DNA of 64,000 nt. Origin: Erythrobacter sp. AP23. GTDB taxonomy: Bacteria > Pseudomonadota > Alphaproteobacteria > Sphingomonadales > Sphingomonadaceae. The stretch is taken from contig NZ_LNBY01000012.1 in assembly GCF_001542855.1 (NCBI RefSeq), positions 206,391 to 270,390 of the forward strand. The letters are read 5' to 3'. Below are positions 9,732 through 18,667 of the stretch, one piece after another. Made by a program: the position numbers and the translations under genes. Below the pieces are notes generated by a model. That model made no database searches and was not told the DNA's origin. It saw only the letters and a program-made list of their open reading frames with translations. The number at the start of each line of letters is the position of its first letter. Position 1 is the first letter of the stretch.

Positions 9732-11381
9732 ATGAAGTTCAAATTCCTTGCCACTGCCCTCGCCCTCGCGCTGGCCGCACCGGCTCAGGCCGATGTGCTG
9801 ATCGACAATGTAGAGGGTATGACGATCGGCGAGGACGGCAAGGTCGAACGCTTCACCGCGCTGGTGATCGACGATGACGGCAAGGTCGCGCAGATCGTAA
9901 AGTCGGGCGAAGACAAGCCGCAGACCGACTATCGCGAGGATGGCAAGGGCGCGGTGATGATTCCCGGCCTGATCGATGCCCATGCGCATGTGATGGGGAT
10001 CGGCATCGGCGCGCTGACGCTCGACTTGTCGGATACCACTTCGCTCGACGAGGCGCTCGACAAGATCCGCCGTTTCGCGGCCGAGAACGAGGCGCGCCCG
10101 TGGATCCTGGGACGCGGCTGGAACCAGGAAAAATGGGGCCTTGGCCGTTTCCCGACAGCCGAAGAGCTCGACAGCGCCGTAGCCGACCGTCCAGTCTATC
10201 TCGAGCGGGTCGACGGGCATGCCGGCTGGGCCAACACTCTCGCCATGCGAGCGGCCGGCATTACCGAAGCCAGCGAGAGCCCCTCCGGCGGTCGGATCGA
10301 GCGCATGCTCGGCTCACGGCAACCCTCCGGCGTATTCGTCGATGCCGCCGAGCAATTGATGCGGGCCGCGATCCCGGCACCGCGTCCCAACGAGCGCGAT
10401 CTCGCCTTTGCCGAGGCACAGAAGGTGCTCCACCGCCACGGCATCACCGCAGTGGCCGACATGGGGACGACGATCGAGGATTGGCAGGCCTTCCGTCGCG
10501 CGGGAGACAAGGGCGCGCTGACGCTCAGGATCATGTCCTACGCCGCTGGTCCCGACCAGATGGAACTGATCGCGGGCGCCCGGCCCTCGCCCTGGCTTTA
10601 CGACGACAAGCTGCGGATGAACGGTGTGAAGCTCTACCTCGACGGCGCACTCGGCAGCCGCGGGGCCTGGCTCAAGCAGCCCTATGCCGATGATCCGGGC
10701 AATACCGGCCTGCCGCTGACCAGCCCGGCCAAGCTGCGCAATATTCTCGTGCGCGCGGCACAGGGCAATTTCCAGCCCGCGATCCATGCCATCGGAACCG
10801 CAGCCAATGAGGACGCGCTCAACGCAATTGGCGAGATCGCCGAAAGCTTTCCCGGCGATCGCCGCTGGCGGATCGAGCACGTCCAGATCGTCGATCCGGT
10901 GGACCTCCCGAAGCTGGGCCAGAACGGCATCATCGCATCGATGCAGCCGGTTCACCAGACCAGCGATCGAACGATGGCCGAAGCGCGGCTCGGTCCCGAC
11001 CGGCTAGAAGGCGCCTATGCGTGGAACACGATCCTCCAGCTTGGCGGGCGGCTGGCCTTTGGTTCGGACGCTCCGGTGGAATCGCCCGATCCTTTCGCCG
11101 GCCTTGCCGCCGCCACCACACGCATGGACGCCAATGGCGAGCCTTTCGGCGGCTGGCGCCCACAAGAGCGGGTCAACCGCGAACAGGCGCTGGCGGGTTT
11201 CACGAGCGAGGCCGCCTATGCCGGATTTGCCGAAGGCCGCTTTGGCCGGCTGCTGCCGGGCGAGCGTGCCGACTTCGTGCTGATCGATCGCGACCCCCTG
11301 CTTGCGACACCCAGCGAATTGCGCGCAACCAAGGTGCTCGAAACCTGGGTCGGCGGACGCAAGGTCTATGATGCCGACTGA
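9732..11381 (+). CDS. Exported amidohydrolase (YtcJ-like)
   Basis: 549 aa. A 20-residue Sec signal ('MKFKFLATALALALAAPAQA') precedes an amidohydrolase-superfamily TIM barrel. The metal-binding H-x-H motif is in 'GLIDAHAHVMGIG'; later motifs include 'LYLDGALGSRGAWL', 'AIHAIGTAANEDAL', 'RIEHVQIVDP' and 'AFGSDAPVESPDPF', the pattern of the YtcJ/AepA-like branch. Such enzymes hydrolyse C-N bonds in amides or N-substituted compounds; the substrate here is unknown. ATG9732 is chosen because it begins the signal peptide; an open frame extends upstream without support. The 3' end overlaps the convergent tatC coding region by 16 bp, so the last codons of both genes share DNA. Confidence 0.85.
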   Translation: MKFKFLATALALALAAPAQADVLIDNVEGMTIGEDGKVERFTALVIDDDGKVAQIVKSGEDKPQTDYREDGKGAVMIPGLIDAHAHVMGIGIGALTLDLSDTTSLDEALDKIRRFAAENEARPWILGRGWNQEKWGLGRFPTAEELDSAVADRPVYLERVDGHAGWANTLAMRAAGITEASESPSGGRIERMLGSRQPSGVFVDAAEQLMRAAIPAPRPNERDLAFAEAQKVLHRHGITAVADMGTTIEDWQAFRRAGDKGALTLRIMSYAAGPDQMELIAGARPSPWLYDDKLRMNGVKLYLDGALGSRGAWLKQPYADDPGNTGLPLTSPAKLRNILVRAAQGNFQPAIHAIGTAANEDALNAIGEIAESFPGDRRWRIEHVQIVDPVDLPKLGQNGIIASMQPVHQTSDRTMAEARLGPDRLEGAYAWNTILQLGGRLAFGSDAPVESPDPFAGLAAATTRMDANGEPFGGWRPQERVNREQALAGFTSEAAYAGFAEGRFGRLLPGERADFVLIDRDPLLATPSELRATKVLETWVGGRKVYDAD

Positions 11382-12160
11382 GGTTCCTCCGGCTTTTCGA
11401 CATCCGCTTTGCGCCGCTTCTCGGTCAGCCGCATCAGAAAAAGCGATCCCTCGAATAGCAGCAGCAATGGGATCGCGAGCAGGAGTTGCGACCCCGGATC
11501 GGGCGGCGTGATGATTGCCGCGAGCGCCACCACCGCCACTATCACATAGCGCCGCGCCGAAACGAGCTGGTCGCGTGTGACGATCCCCGCACGGTGCAGC
11601 AACAGCAAGAGGACCGGCAGCAGGAAGCTCATCCCGAATGCGAGAATGAACTGCATTACGAGGCCGAGATACTCGTTCGCCGTCGGCAGCGCCTGTATTT
11701 CGAGCCCGCCCGCGGTGCCTTCGAAACCGAGGAACCAGCGGAATGCGGTCGGCATGACGATGTAATAGGCCAGCGCGGCGCCCATGGTGAAGAGAATCGG
11801 CGTCGCCAGCAGGAAGGGCAGGAAAGCCTTCTTCTCCTTCGCGTAGAGCCCGGGTGCGACGAAAGCCCAGAGCTGGTTCGCGATGATCGGGAAGCTGAGA
11901 CAGAAGCCCGCGAACAGCGCCACTTTCAGCTCGACGAAGAAAACCTCGTAGAGCTTGGTGAAGATCAGCTGGCCTTCCCCGTCGGCAAAGGAATTCTTGA
12001 GCGGCTGGATCAGGAAGCCGAGGATCGGATCGGCGAAATAGAGGCAGATGCCGAAGGCGATCGCCAATGCCAGCACGCAGCGCACCAGCCGCGCGCGCAA
12101 TTCGATCAGGTGGTCGAGCAGCGGGGCCTGGCTCTCGTCGATATCCTTTATGACGGCCAT
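11366..12160 (-). CDS. tatC: Sec-independent protein translocase subunit TatC
   Basis: 264 aa with six hydrophobic helices. Family signatures are visible: 'PLLDHLIELRARLVRC' at the N terminus, 'FFVELKVALFAGFCLSFP', 'LWAFVAPGLYAKEKK' and 'ALAYYIVMPTAFRWFL'. TatC is the receptor for twin-arginine signal peptides in the inner membrane and forms the TatBC complex. It lies 1 bp after tatB and ends the run tatA-tatB-tatC. One likely client inside the window is the copper oxidase CopA (32879-34573), which has an R-R-R-F-I signal. The C-terminal tail is charged and cytoplasmic ('EKRRKADVEKPEEP'). The gene overlaps the convergent amidohydrolase by 16 bp. Confidence 0.95.
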   Translation of the reverse strand: MAVIKDIDESQAPLLDHLIELRARLVRCVLALAIAFGICLYFADPILGFLIQPLKNSFADGEGQLIFTKLYEVFFVELKVALFAGFCLSFPIIANQLWAFVAPGLYAKEKKAFLPFLLATPILFTMGAALAYYIVMPTAFRWFLGFEGTAGGLEIQALPTANEYLGLVMQFILAFGMSFLLPVLLLLLHRAGIVTRDQLVSARRYVIVAVVALAAIITPPDPGSQLLLAIPLLLLFEGSLFLMRLTEKRRKADVEKPEEPQSAS

Positions 12161-12161
12161 G

Positions 12162-12596
12162 TCAGCGACCTTTGCCTGCTGGCGGCGGATCGAGCGGGAG
12201 CGGCGGCTCGTCCGTATGCTCGGGCGCCTTCACCGGTGCCGCGCGCTTGATCGCAGCCTCTGCCGCCGCATCGGCATCCGGTACTTCATTGGCCGAAGCC
12301 AGTGGCTCCATCTCGCCGGGTATGAGGTTTTCCGGCGCCCCGCCCTCGGGCGTCGAGCCCTCGGGGTATTTGGCCATGATTTCCTTATTCCGCTTGGCCC
12401 ACTTTTCTTCCATTTCCTCGATTTCGGCCTGGCGGACGACCTCGTCGAGACCCGCACGGAAATGCCCCGACATGCGGCGCAGCTTGCCGATCCAGCGGCC
12501 TGCAGTGCGCAGCGCCTTGGGCATGTCCTTGGGGCCGATCACGAGGATCGCCACGATGACGATCACCAGCAATTCGCTGGCGCCGATATCGAACAT
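12162..12596 (-). CDS. tatB: Sec-independent protein translocase subunit TatB
   Basis: 144 aa. One N-terminal membrane helix begins 'MFDIGASELLVIVIVAILVI', followed by the conserved 'GPKDMPKALRTAGRWIGK' hinge and amphipathic helix typical of TatB, then an acidic, Pro/Ala-rich cytoplasmic tail ('PLPLDPPPAGKGR'). The 'GPKDMP' motif after the helix separates TatB from TatA. It works with TatC in recognising twin-arginine substrates. Located between tatA (24 bp upstream) and tatC (1 bp downstream), in the common alphaproteobacterial order. Confidence 0.93.
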   Translation of the reverse strand: MFDIGASELLVIVIVAILVIGPKDMPKALRTAGRWIGKLRRMSGHFRAGLDEVVRQAEIEEMEEKWAKRNKEIMAKYPEGSTPEGGAPENLIPGEMEPLASANEVPDADAAAEAAIKRAAPVKAPEHTDEPPLPLDPPPAGKGR

Positions 12597-12620
12597 GGCC
12601 TGCCTCGCTTTCTAGCGAAA

Positions 12621-12851
12621 TTACTTGGTGTCGGTGGTCTGCTTGACCTGGTCTGGGGTCAGCCCTTCATCCGCGGGCTTGGCTTCGTGGCCGATTTGTT
12701 TGGCGGGCGCCTCGTCTTCGTCGTTCATGCCCTGCTTGAAGCTTTTGATTCCCTTGCCGAAATCACCCATCATTTCGGAAATCCTCCCGCGCCCGAAGAG
12801 GACGAGGATAACGATGGCGATGATGGCGATCTGCCAGACACTAAGACCCAT
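12621..12851 (-). CDS. tatA: Sec-independent protein translocase subunit TatA
   Basis: 76 aa. Begins '[20 protein letters not shown]', the TatA membrane helix, then '[19 protein letters not shown]', which has the F-G hinge and amphipathic helix of the pore-forming TatA subunit, and an acidic tail. ATG12851 is chosen because it places the family start 'MGLSVW' correctly; an in-frame start 14 codons earlier gives an N-terminal extension not seen in TatA. TatA oligomerises with TatBC to move folded proteins across the inner membrane. It sits 61 bp after scpB, probably in the same transcription unit. Confidence 0.93.
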   Translation of the reverse strand: MGLSVWQIAIIAIVILVLFGRGRISEMMGDFGKGIKSFKQGMNDEDEAPAKQIGHEAKPADEGLTPDQVKQTTDTK

Positions 12852-12912
12852 GGGACCTACTCTTTCGAATTGCTTGGCAACGAATATAGGCATTGCCGCG
12901 GCTTAGCGCCAG

Positions 12913-13527
12913 TCAGGCTTCATCCGAAGTCTCTTCGCGACCCATGCTGTCGCCCGAATCCTCGGGCAAACTGTCGGACATGAGCTCCTCAAAAGCATCC
13001 TCGACCGGGTCGAGCAGGCCCGTCGCGCGCAATTCCGCGATCCCGGGCAGATCGCGGCGGCTCGACAGGCCGAAATGCTCGAGAAATTCGGGCGTCGTCG
13101 CATAGATCGTCGGTCGCCCCGGCACCTCGCGTCGTCCGGCGATCTTAACCCAGCCCGCCTCCATCAATACGTCGAGCGTGCCGCCGCTGGTCTGCACCCC
13201 GCGGATCGATTCGATCTCCGCACGGCTGACCGGCTCGTGATAGGCGATGATCGCAAGAACCTCGGTCGCGGCTCGGCTCAGGCGGCGGACCTGCTCCTTT
13301 TCGCGCCGGAGCAAGTGCGCAAGATCCGGCGCGGTTTCGAAATGCCAGCGCTTGCCGCGCTCCACGAGGTGGATGCCGCGCTTTTCGTAATCCTCTGCCA
13401 CACTGCGCAAGGCCGCGCGCACGTCGCCGACTGCCGCATCTCCGAGGAAACTTGCCAGCGCCTCCGCCGTCATCGGTTCTTCCGCCGCAAACAGCGCGGC
13501 TTCGACGGCGCGGGCGAGTTCGTCCAT
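12913..13527 (-). CDS. scpB: Segregation and condensation protein ScpB
   Basis: 204 aa with two winged-helix domains. Recognisable ScpB sequences: 'ALFAAEEPMTAEALASFL', 'RRLSRAATEVLAIIAYHEPV' and 'RAEIESIRGVQTSGGTLDVL', followed by 'GRPTIYATTPEFLEHFGL'. ScpB binds the ScpA kleisin and with SMC forms the condensin that organises and segregates the chromosome. Its ATG overlaps the scpA stop as ATGA at 13525-13529, the usual translational coupling of this pair. The C-terminal 30 residues are acidic and low-complexity. Confidence 0.93.
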   Translation of the reverse strand: MDELARAVEAALFAAEEPMTAEALASFLGDAAVGDVRAALRSVAEDYEKRGIHLVERGKRWHFETAPDLAHLLRREKEQVRRLSRAATEVLAIIAYHEPVSRAEIESIRGVQTSGGTLDVLMEAGWVKIAGRREVPGRPTIYATTPEFLEHFGLSSRRDLPGIAELRATGLLDPVEDAFEELMSDSLPEDSGDSMGREETSDEA

Positions 13528-14336
13528 CAGCCCGGCATCCTGCGAAGATGGAGGGGGCCGAAAGTATCCTCCTGCTGCAGTTCGGCCTTGCCCAGCCGCG
13601 CCAGTTCGAGCGCGGCAACGAAGCTGGAAGCCAGCGCCGAGCGCTTGAGACGCGGTTCGGCATGGGGCGGAAGGAAATCGCGCAATTCCATCCAGTCCAG
13701 CGTCACGCCGAGCATATTGGACACCCGGTCAAGCGCCGATTCGAGCGTCATCACGGGCCGTTCGCGGACCATGTGGATCGCAGGAGCGGTACGCGCCTTC
13801 ACCCGCCCATATGCCTCGATCAGCGCAAACTGGTCGCAGCGCCATTTGGTCTTGCGGGCGATTTCAAGACCCTCGGGATCGCCACGCAGGAACACATCGC
13901 GCCCGATCCGGTCGCCGCCCAGCAGCCGTGCCGCGGCATCGCGCATCGCGCCCAGGCGCTGGAGCCGCAATTGCAGCTTGAGTGCCAATTCTTCGGGACT
14001 TGGGTCTTCCTGCTCTTCCTTGGGCAGCAGCAGGGCCGATTTGAGATAGGCGAGCCATGCCGCCATCACGAGATAGTCGGCTGCCAGCTCCAGTTTCAGC
14101 GCCCCGGCGCGGTCGATATAGCCGAGATACTGGTCGACCAGCGCGAGGATCGAGATCGACCGCAAATCGACCTTCTGCCGGCGGGCAAGGTCGAGCAGCA
14201 GGTCGAGCGGGCCTTCCCAACCCTCCAGCTCGAGATAAAGCGCATTCTCGTCGACCGGTGCCTGCGCCGCGATACCATCCCACTCATCCTGCGTTTCAGC
14301 GGCGGTCTCGTTGAAAAAGAGGCCATCGCTGGTCAT
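13527..14336 (-). CDS. scpA: Segregation and condensation protein ScpA (kleisin)
   Basis: 269 aa. ScpA motifs: 'LYLELEGWEGPLDLLLDLA', 'QKVDLRSISILALVDQYL', 'ADYLVMAAWLAYLKSALLLP' and a C-terminal winged helix containing 'SSFVAALELARLGKAEL'. It is the kleisin that bridges the SMC heads and carries ScpB. ATG14336 overlaps the nagZ stop (ATGA), and the gene ends with an ATGA overlap to scpB, so nagZ, scpA and scpB are tightly coupled. An open frame continues far upstream antisense to the phase of nagZ but has no coding support. Confidence 0.93.
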   Translation of the reverse strand: MTSDGLFFNETAAETQDEWDGIAAQAPVDENALYLELEGWEGPLDLLLDLARRQKVDLRSISILALVDQYLGYIDRAGALKLELAADYLVMAAWLAYLKSALLLPKEEQEDPSPEELALKLQLRLQRLGAMRDAAARLLGGDRIGRDVFLRGDPEGLEIARKTKWRCDQFALIEAYGRVKARTAPAIHMVRERPVMTLESALDRVSNMLGVTLDWMELRDFLPPHAEPRLKRSALASSFVAALELARLGKAELQQEDTFGPLHLRRMPG

Positions 14337-15355
14337 GCCGCGCGCTCCTCGGCGATCGCCAGCAGCGCATCGCGCTTGGCAAGCAGTTCGGCGGTGTCGG
14401 GCCCGTCCTGCGGCTGGCGCATTGCAGCATGCACGCGTGCCAGCCGCTCGGTCGTCTTTGCGCGCATCGTCCCGCCACGCTCGGCGATGGCGATCTGGTC
14501 CTCCATCTTCGCCCAGCAATTGAGCACGATGTCGCAGCCTGCCTCCAGCGCGCGGACCGAACGTTCGGGGATCGTGCCATCGAGCGCCTGCATGTCGATA
14601 TCGTCCGAAAGGAGCAGTCCGTCGAAACCGATCCTGCCGCGGATGACCTCGCGAATCACCGTTTCCGAAAGCGTCGCCGGATTCTGCGGGTCCCACGCCT
14701 CGAACACGATATGCGCGCTCATTCCAAGAGGATGCGCGGACAGCGTTCGAAACGGCTCGATATCGATCTCGAGTTCTTCTTCGCTCGCGATGACATGGGG
14801 CAATGCCTTGTGCGAATCGCATGTCGCACGGCCGTGACCGGGCATATGTTTGAGGCAGCCTACGATACCGGCCCGGCCCATACCGTCGAGAACTGCACGG
14901 CCAAGCGCCGCGACCTGCATGGGATCGCTGCCCAACGCCCGGTCGCCGATGACGTCATCGGTCTCGGCGCGGCGCACGTCGAACGGCGCATGATAGTCGA
15001 CCGTGATGCCCATCTCGCCGAGCTCGCGGCCCATCGCCTCGGCATTGACCCGCGCCGCTTCTATCGCCGAGGCCGGCGCGATATCCCACAGCTTGGCGAA
15101 AGCTTCGCCCGCCGGATAGCGCTGCCATTCGGGCGGTTTCATGCGCACGACGCGACCGCCCTCCTGGTCGATCGACACGATCAGGTGATCGCGACCGTGG
15201 ATCGCGCGCAGATCGTCGGTCAGCTTGCGCAACTGCTCCTTGTTCTCGCAATTACGCGCGAACAGGATGTAGCCTGCCGGGTCCGCCTCCTTGAAAAAGG
15301 CACGTTCATCGGCGCTCAGTTCGAGACCGGAAATGCCGAAAATGGCTGGCGTCAT
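14333..15355 (-). CDS. nagZ: Beta-N-acetylhexosaminidase NagZ
   Basis: 340 aa, glycoside hydrolase family 3. The signature motif is 'CLKHMPGHGRATCDSHKALP' (the K-H-x-P-G-H-G and D-S-H catalytic loop of NagZ), with the nucleophile Asp in 'LLLSDDIDMQAL'. NagZ removes N-acetylglucosamine from anhydro-muropeptides during cell-wall recycling in the cytoplasm; in Gram-negatives its product can signal beta-lactamase induction. ATG15355 ('MTPAIFGISG') is preferred over an upstream in-frame TTG at 15391, since the protein family begins close to this point. It follows the SPOR gene by 81 bp and overlaps scpA. Confidence 0.92.
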   Translation of the reverse strand: MTPAIFGISGLELSADERAFFKEADPAGYILFARNCENKEQLRKLTDDLRAIHGRDHLIVSIDQEGGRVVRMKPPEWQRYPAGEAFAKLWDIAPASAIEAARVNAEAMGRELGEMGITVDYHAPFDVRRAETDDVIGDRALGSDPMQVAALGRAVLDGMGRAGIVGCLKHMPGHGRATCDSHKALPHVIASEEELEIDIEPFRTLSAHPLGMSAHIVFEAWDPQNPATLSETVIREVIRGRIGFDGLLLSDDIDMQALDGTIPERSVRALEAGCDIVLNCWAKMEDQIAIAERGGTMRAKTTERLARVHAAMRQPQDGPDTAELLAKRDALLAIAEERAA

Positions 15356-15436
15356 GCGCAGCAAACTGGGGTTTTCGCTCGAATCCCGCAAGCTTGCGAC
15401 CTGCGGGAAGTGTGGAAATTCGGTCCGGAGACCGCC

Positions 15437-16129
15437 TTATTTGACGAAACAGGCGAGTCCATCGGCCTTGAGCGCTGAGCACAGCCGGTTGGCCGCGGCA
15501 CGGTCTCCGGCCAGAGCCTGAAGGCGATAAACGCGGCCGATATCGACCTGCGCCTCGACCACGCGATGCCTCACTCCGTTGAGCGCCTCGGTCTGGCGGA
15601 TCAGGTTCGACCACGCCGCTTCGGCGTCGGCTCGGCGCGGATAGGCGCCGACCTGTACAGCGGTTCCGGCCGGCGGTGCGGTGCGCGTACCCTCGTTGAC
15701 CGTCGAGGCGATCGCAGGCCCGGCGTCGCCAGCTTGGTCGACAGGCGCGCCCGGCGGCTCTGCCAGCCTGCCTTCCCGCGTCTGGCCTTCGCCGACCGCA
15801 AAACTGGTGTCGCCGGTTCCGGCAAATGTCTTGCCACCCGGGTTCTCGGGCCTGGTTTTATATGGTTCGTCCGGCGCGGCGATCACGCTGCCATCGGCTG
15901 GGGGTTCATCCAATGCCTGATTGGAAACGAACCAGATTCCACCAACCACCACAGCGAGCAGCACAAGCGCGAGCACGCCCAGGAGGACCAGTCGCGACGT
16001 GTCGAAGCTTCCTGTTTCTTCCTCGTCCTCGCCCGCCTCGAGCCAGGGCAGGCTTTCGTCATCGGCCAGGTCGAGCTGGTCTTCGCCCTGCAAATCGCCA
16101 TCCCTATCGTAAGGCGTCGACGCCACCAT
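15437..16129 (-). CDS. SPOR-domain cell-envelope protein
   Basis: 230 aa. A cytoplasmic acidic N terminus ('DLQGEDQLDLADDESLPWLE') leads to one membrane helix near residues 48-68 ('LVLLGVLALVLLAVVVGGIWF'-type), a low-complexity periplasmic linker, and a C-terminal SPOR domain ('AVQVGAYPRRADAEAAWSNL', ending 'CSALKADGLACFVK'). SPOR domains bind denuded septal peptidoglycan, so the protein likely acts in or near cell division. ATG16129 is favoured over GTG16135 because GAGGAG lies 8 nt before the ATG; the GTG would overlap the argS stop. It sits between argS and nagZ, the usual sphingomonad arrangement. Confidence 0.85.
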   Translation of the reverse strand: MVASTPYDRDGDLQGEDQLDLADDESLPWLEAGEDEEETGSFDTSRLVLLGVLALVLLAVVVGGIWFVSNQALDEPPADGSVIAAPDEPYKTRPENPGGKTFAGTGDTSFAVGEGQTREGRLAEPPGAPVDQAGDAGPAIASTVNEGTRTAPPAGTAVQVGAYPRRADAEAAWSNLIRQTEALNGVRHRVVEAQVDIGRVYRLQALAGDRAAANRLCSALKADGLACFVK

Positions 16130-16131
16130 GC

Positions 16132-17871
16132 TCACATCTCCTCGACCGCTTCGACCCCCAGGATCGCAAGGCCGTTGCGAATAACCTGCCCGACCTGCGC
16201 CGCCAGAAACAGCCGCGCTCCCGTCAGTTCGGGATCGCTCTCCTGAATGATCCGCTTCGACGGATCATCGTTACCCGCATTCCAGAAACTGTGGAAGGCG
16301 GCAGCGAGATCGCCGAGGAAGAAAGCGATACGATGCGGCTCACGCGCCTTGGCGGCGGATTCGACCACGCGCGGGAATTGCGAGGCTTCGCGCACCAATG
16401 CGAGCTCTTCCTCGCCTAGCCGGTCGAGATGCGCATCGCTCGGCTCGACGCCTGCCTTGCGCAGGGTCGAGTGAATGCGGGCATGCGCATATTGCAGGTA
16501 GAAGACCGGATTGTCTTTCGAGGCTTCGACCACCTTGGCGAAGTCGAATTCCATCTGCGCGTCGGGCTTGCGGGTGAGCATGGTGAAGCGCACCACGTCC
16601 TTGCCAACCTCGTTCACGACATCGGCCAGCGTGACGAAAGTGCCCAACCGCTTGGACATCTTGACCGGTACACCATCGCGCAGCAGCTTGACCATCTGCA
16701 CCAGCTTGACGTCGAACGGCACGTCGCGCCCCGCGCCCTCGGTCAGCGCGGCGACTGCGGCCTTGATGCGCTTGACCGTGCCTGCGTGGTCGGCGCCCCA
16801 GATGTCGATCAGCGCGTCGGCTTTTTCCGCCTTCTGGAAGTGATAGGCGAGATCGGCGCCGAAATAGGTCCAGGCCCCGTTCGATTTCTTGATCGGGCGA
16901 TCCTGGTCGTCGCCGAATTCGGTGGAGCGGAACAGCGGCAGCTCGACCGGCTCCCAATCTTCGGGCGGAGCCTTGCCCTTGGGCGCTTCGAGCACGCCGT
17001 CGTAGACGAAGCCGTGTTCGCGCAGCCAGGCTTCCGCCGCTTCGGGCTTCTTTGCCGCCTGCAATTCGGCTTCGGAAGAAAACAGATCGTGATGAATGCC
17101 CAGCAGCGCCAGATCCTCGCGGATCATCTCCATCATCGCCGCGACCGAACGCTGGCGGAACAGTTCCAACCACTCGCTTTCGGGCGCGTCCTTGTAGGCG
17201 GGGCCGAACTCCTGCGCGAGCCGTTCGCCCACCGGCTTCAGATAGTCTCCAGGGTAGAGACCCTCGGGAATCTCGCCGATGTCGTCGCCCAAGGCCTCGC
17301 GATAGCGAAGGTGCGCGGAACGGGCGAGCACGTCCACCTGGCCGCCCGCATCATTGACGTAGTATTCGCGCGTGACCCGGTAGCCGGCCCATTCGAGCAG
17401 GCCGGACAGCGCATCGCCGACCACCGCGCCGCGGCAATGGCCCATATGCATCGGTCCGGTCGGGTTGGCGGAGACATATTCGACATTGACCGTCTGGCCC
17501 TTGCCCATATCCGAACGGCCGTAGTCGTCGCCGAGATCGGAAATCGCACGCAGTTCGCGCCGCCATGCATCGGGCGCGAGGCGCAGGTTGATGAACCCCG
17601 GACCGGCGATTGCCGCTTCGGAAATGTCGGGCTCGCGCTCCAGATGCTCGACGATCTTCTCCGCCAACGCCCGGGGATTGGTCTTCGCCTGCTTGGCGAG
17701 CACCATGGCGGCATTGGTGGCCAGGTCGCCATGCGAAGGATCGCGCGGGGGCTCGACCGTCACGTTTGCGCGCGCGGATTCCGCCGGCAGCACGCCCTCC
17801 ATTTCCAGAGCGTTCAATACCGCGTCGATGCGGGCCGCGAAGGCCGCGTGAAGTGTCTGCATGTCAGCCAT
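16132..17871 (-). CDS. argS: Arginyl-tRNA synthetase
   Basis: 579 aa class I aminoacyl-tRNA synthetase. The HIGH-like motif is '[17 protein letters not shown]' (His142/His145), the KMSKS motif is '[15 protein letters not shown]', and the N-terminal Arg-tRNA-specific additional domain and C-terminal DALR anticodon-binding domain ('[17 protein letters not shown]', '[19 protein letters not shown]') are in the expected places. It charges tRNA-Arg with arginine. The ATG at 17871 has 'MADMQTL'; an internal ATG three codons on is the alternative. It is the first gene of the minus-strand run argS-SPOR-nagZ-scpA-scpB-tatABC. A 700-codon open frame on the opposite strand is a codon-bias shadow. Confidence 0.97.
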   Translation of the reverse strand: MADMQTLHAAFAARIDAVLNALEMEGVLPAESARANVTVEPPRDPSHGDLATNAAMVLAKQAKTNPRALAEKIVEHLEREPDISEAAIAGPGFINLRLAPDAWRRELRAISDLGDDYGRSDMGKGQTVNVEYVSANPTGPMHMGHCRGAVVGDALSGLLEWAGYRVTREYYVNDAGGQVDVLARSAHLRYREALGDDIGEIPEGLYPGDYLKPVGERLAQEFGPAYKDAPESEWLELFRQRSVAAMMEMIREDLALLGIHHDLFSSEAELQAAKKPEAAEAWLREHGFVYDGVLEAPKGKAPPEDWEPVELPLFRSTEFGDDQDRPIKKSNGAWTYFGADLAYHFQKAEKADALIDIWGADHAGTVKRIKAAVAALTEGAGRDVPFDVKLVQMVKLLRDGVPVKMSKRLGTFVTLADVVNEVGKDVVRFTMLTRKPDAQMEFDFAKVVEASKDNPVFYLQYAHARIHSTLRKAGVEPSDAHLDRLGEEELALVREASQFPRVVESAAKAREPHRIAFFLGDLAAAFHSFWNAGNDDPSKRIIQESDPELTGARLFLAAQVGQVIRNGLAILGVEAVEEM

Positions 17872-17916
17872 GGCGCGCGCCTAGCCTATCGGCGCGAAAT
17901 GGCAAGATGCGAGCGC

Positions 17917-18570
17917 TTACCGGGTCGCGTTGTAGCGCAATTGCGCCTCGGTCAGCTGGAAGCCGACGAGCAACTCGAATGTTGCGCGCTGAACCGCGGC
18001 GCGCACGGCCGGATCGGCGAGCGGGTCGAGAGCGGCATCGGGATCGCCTGCCCTACGCCTGCGCGTGATCTGCTCGCGAATATCGGCCGGCAGGGTCGCT
18101 TCGGCGCGGTCGACATAGGCTCCGGCGCTGCCCCGCGCCTGCGCGCGTTCCTGCCCATCGGCGAATTGCAGCGTCACCGTGCCGACACGCTTGGTGACCA
18201 CGGCCGACCCGCCTCTCAGTACAGTCGAGAAATAGGGCAGCGTTACTGTCCGGCTGCCGCGCGTATCGGTGCGCCGCGCGACGACATCGAAACTGGCTTC
18301 GGTATAGACCCGATCGAGCGTGTCTTCATTGCAGGTCGAACGCAGATTGGTGATGGCCGCGGTCACATCGAGATCGGCCATCGTCGTCGAACCCGGCGTG
18401 CGGAAGGTCGTGATGTCGCCGGTGTAGTCGGGAATGCCCACTGCCGGGCAGGTGGTACGCACCGCCGTGATGCCGACCCCCTGATCGACGACCAGTTCCC
18501 CTTCCCTGGCGCAGCCGGCCAACGCGAAGCCTAGAGCGAGCGCGGGAAGAAGGCGGGTACGGATGGTCAT
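17917..18570 (-). CDS. Putative lipoprotein of unknown function
   Basis: 217 aa. The signal 'MTIRTRLLPALALGFALAGC' carries a lipobox (L-A-G-C) with Cys20 as the lipidation site. The mature part has a beta-rich core ('TLDRVYTEASFDVVARR', 'RTVTLPYFSTVLRGGSAVV') and a charged C-terminal helix ('ADIREQITRRRRAG'). Proteins of this form are found in sphingomonad genomes but I know no assigned function. It is transcribed toward argS with a 45-bp gap and is divergent from ispH. Residues suggesting an enzyme are not visible. Confidence 0.8.
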   Translation of the reverse strand: MTIRTRLLPALALGFALAGCAREGELVVDQGVGITAVRTTCPAVGIPDYTGDITTFRTPGSTTMADLDVTAAITNLRSTCNEDTLDRVYTEASFDVVARRTDTRGSRTVTLPYFSTVLRGGSAVVTKRVGTVTLQFADGQERAQARGSAGAYVDRAEATLPADIREQITRRRRAGDPDAALDPLADPAVRAAVQRATFELLVGFQLTEAQLRYNATR

Positions 18571-18667
18571 GCGGCTATTTTCCCTTTTGCGGTCATTCGA
18601 ATTCGTAGCCCTGCCGAGCTGCGGCTTGCCCTAGCTTGGCCCGCACGAAAGCGCTAGAGGGCGACAC

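Noticed and set aside
16429..18534. 701-codon plus-strand open frame across argS and the lipoprotein gene
   Set aside because: It runs antisense to argS with its HIGH and KMSK motifs and crosses two genes; sequence is Arg/His-rich with no recognisable domain.
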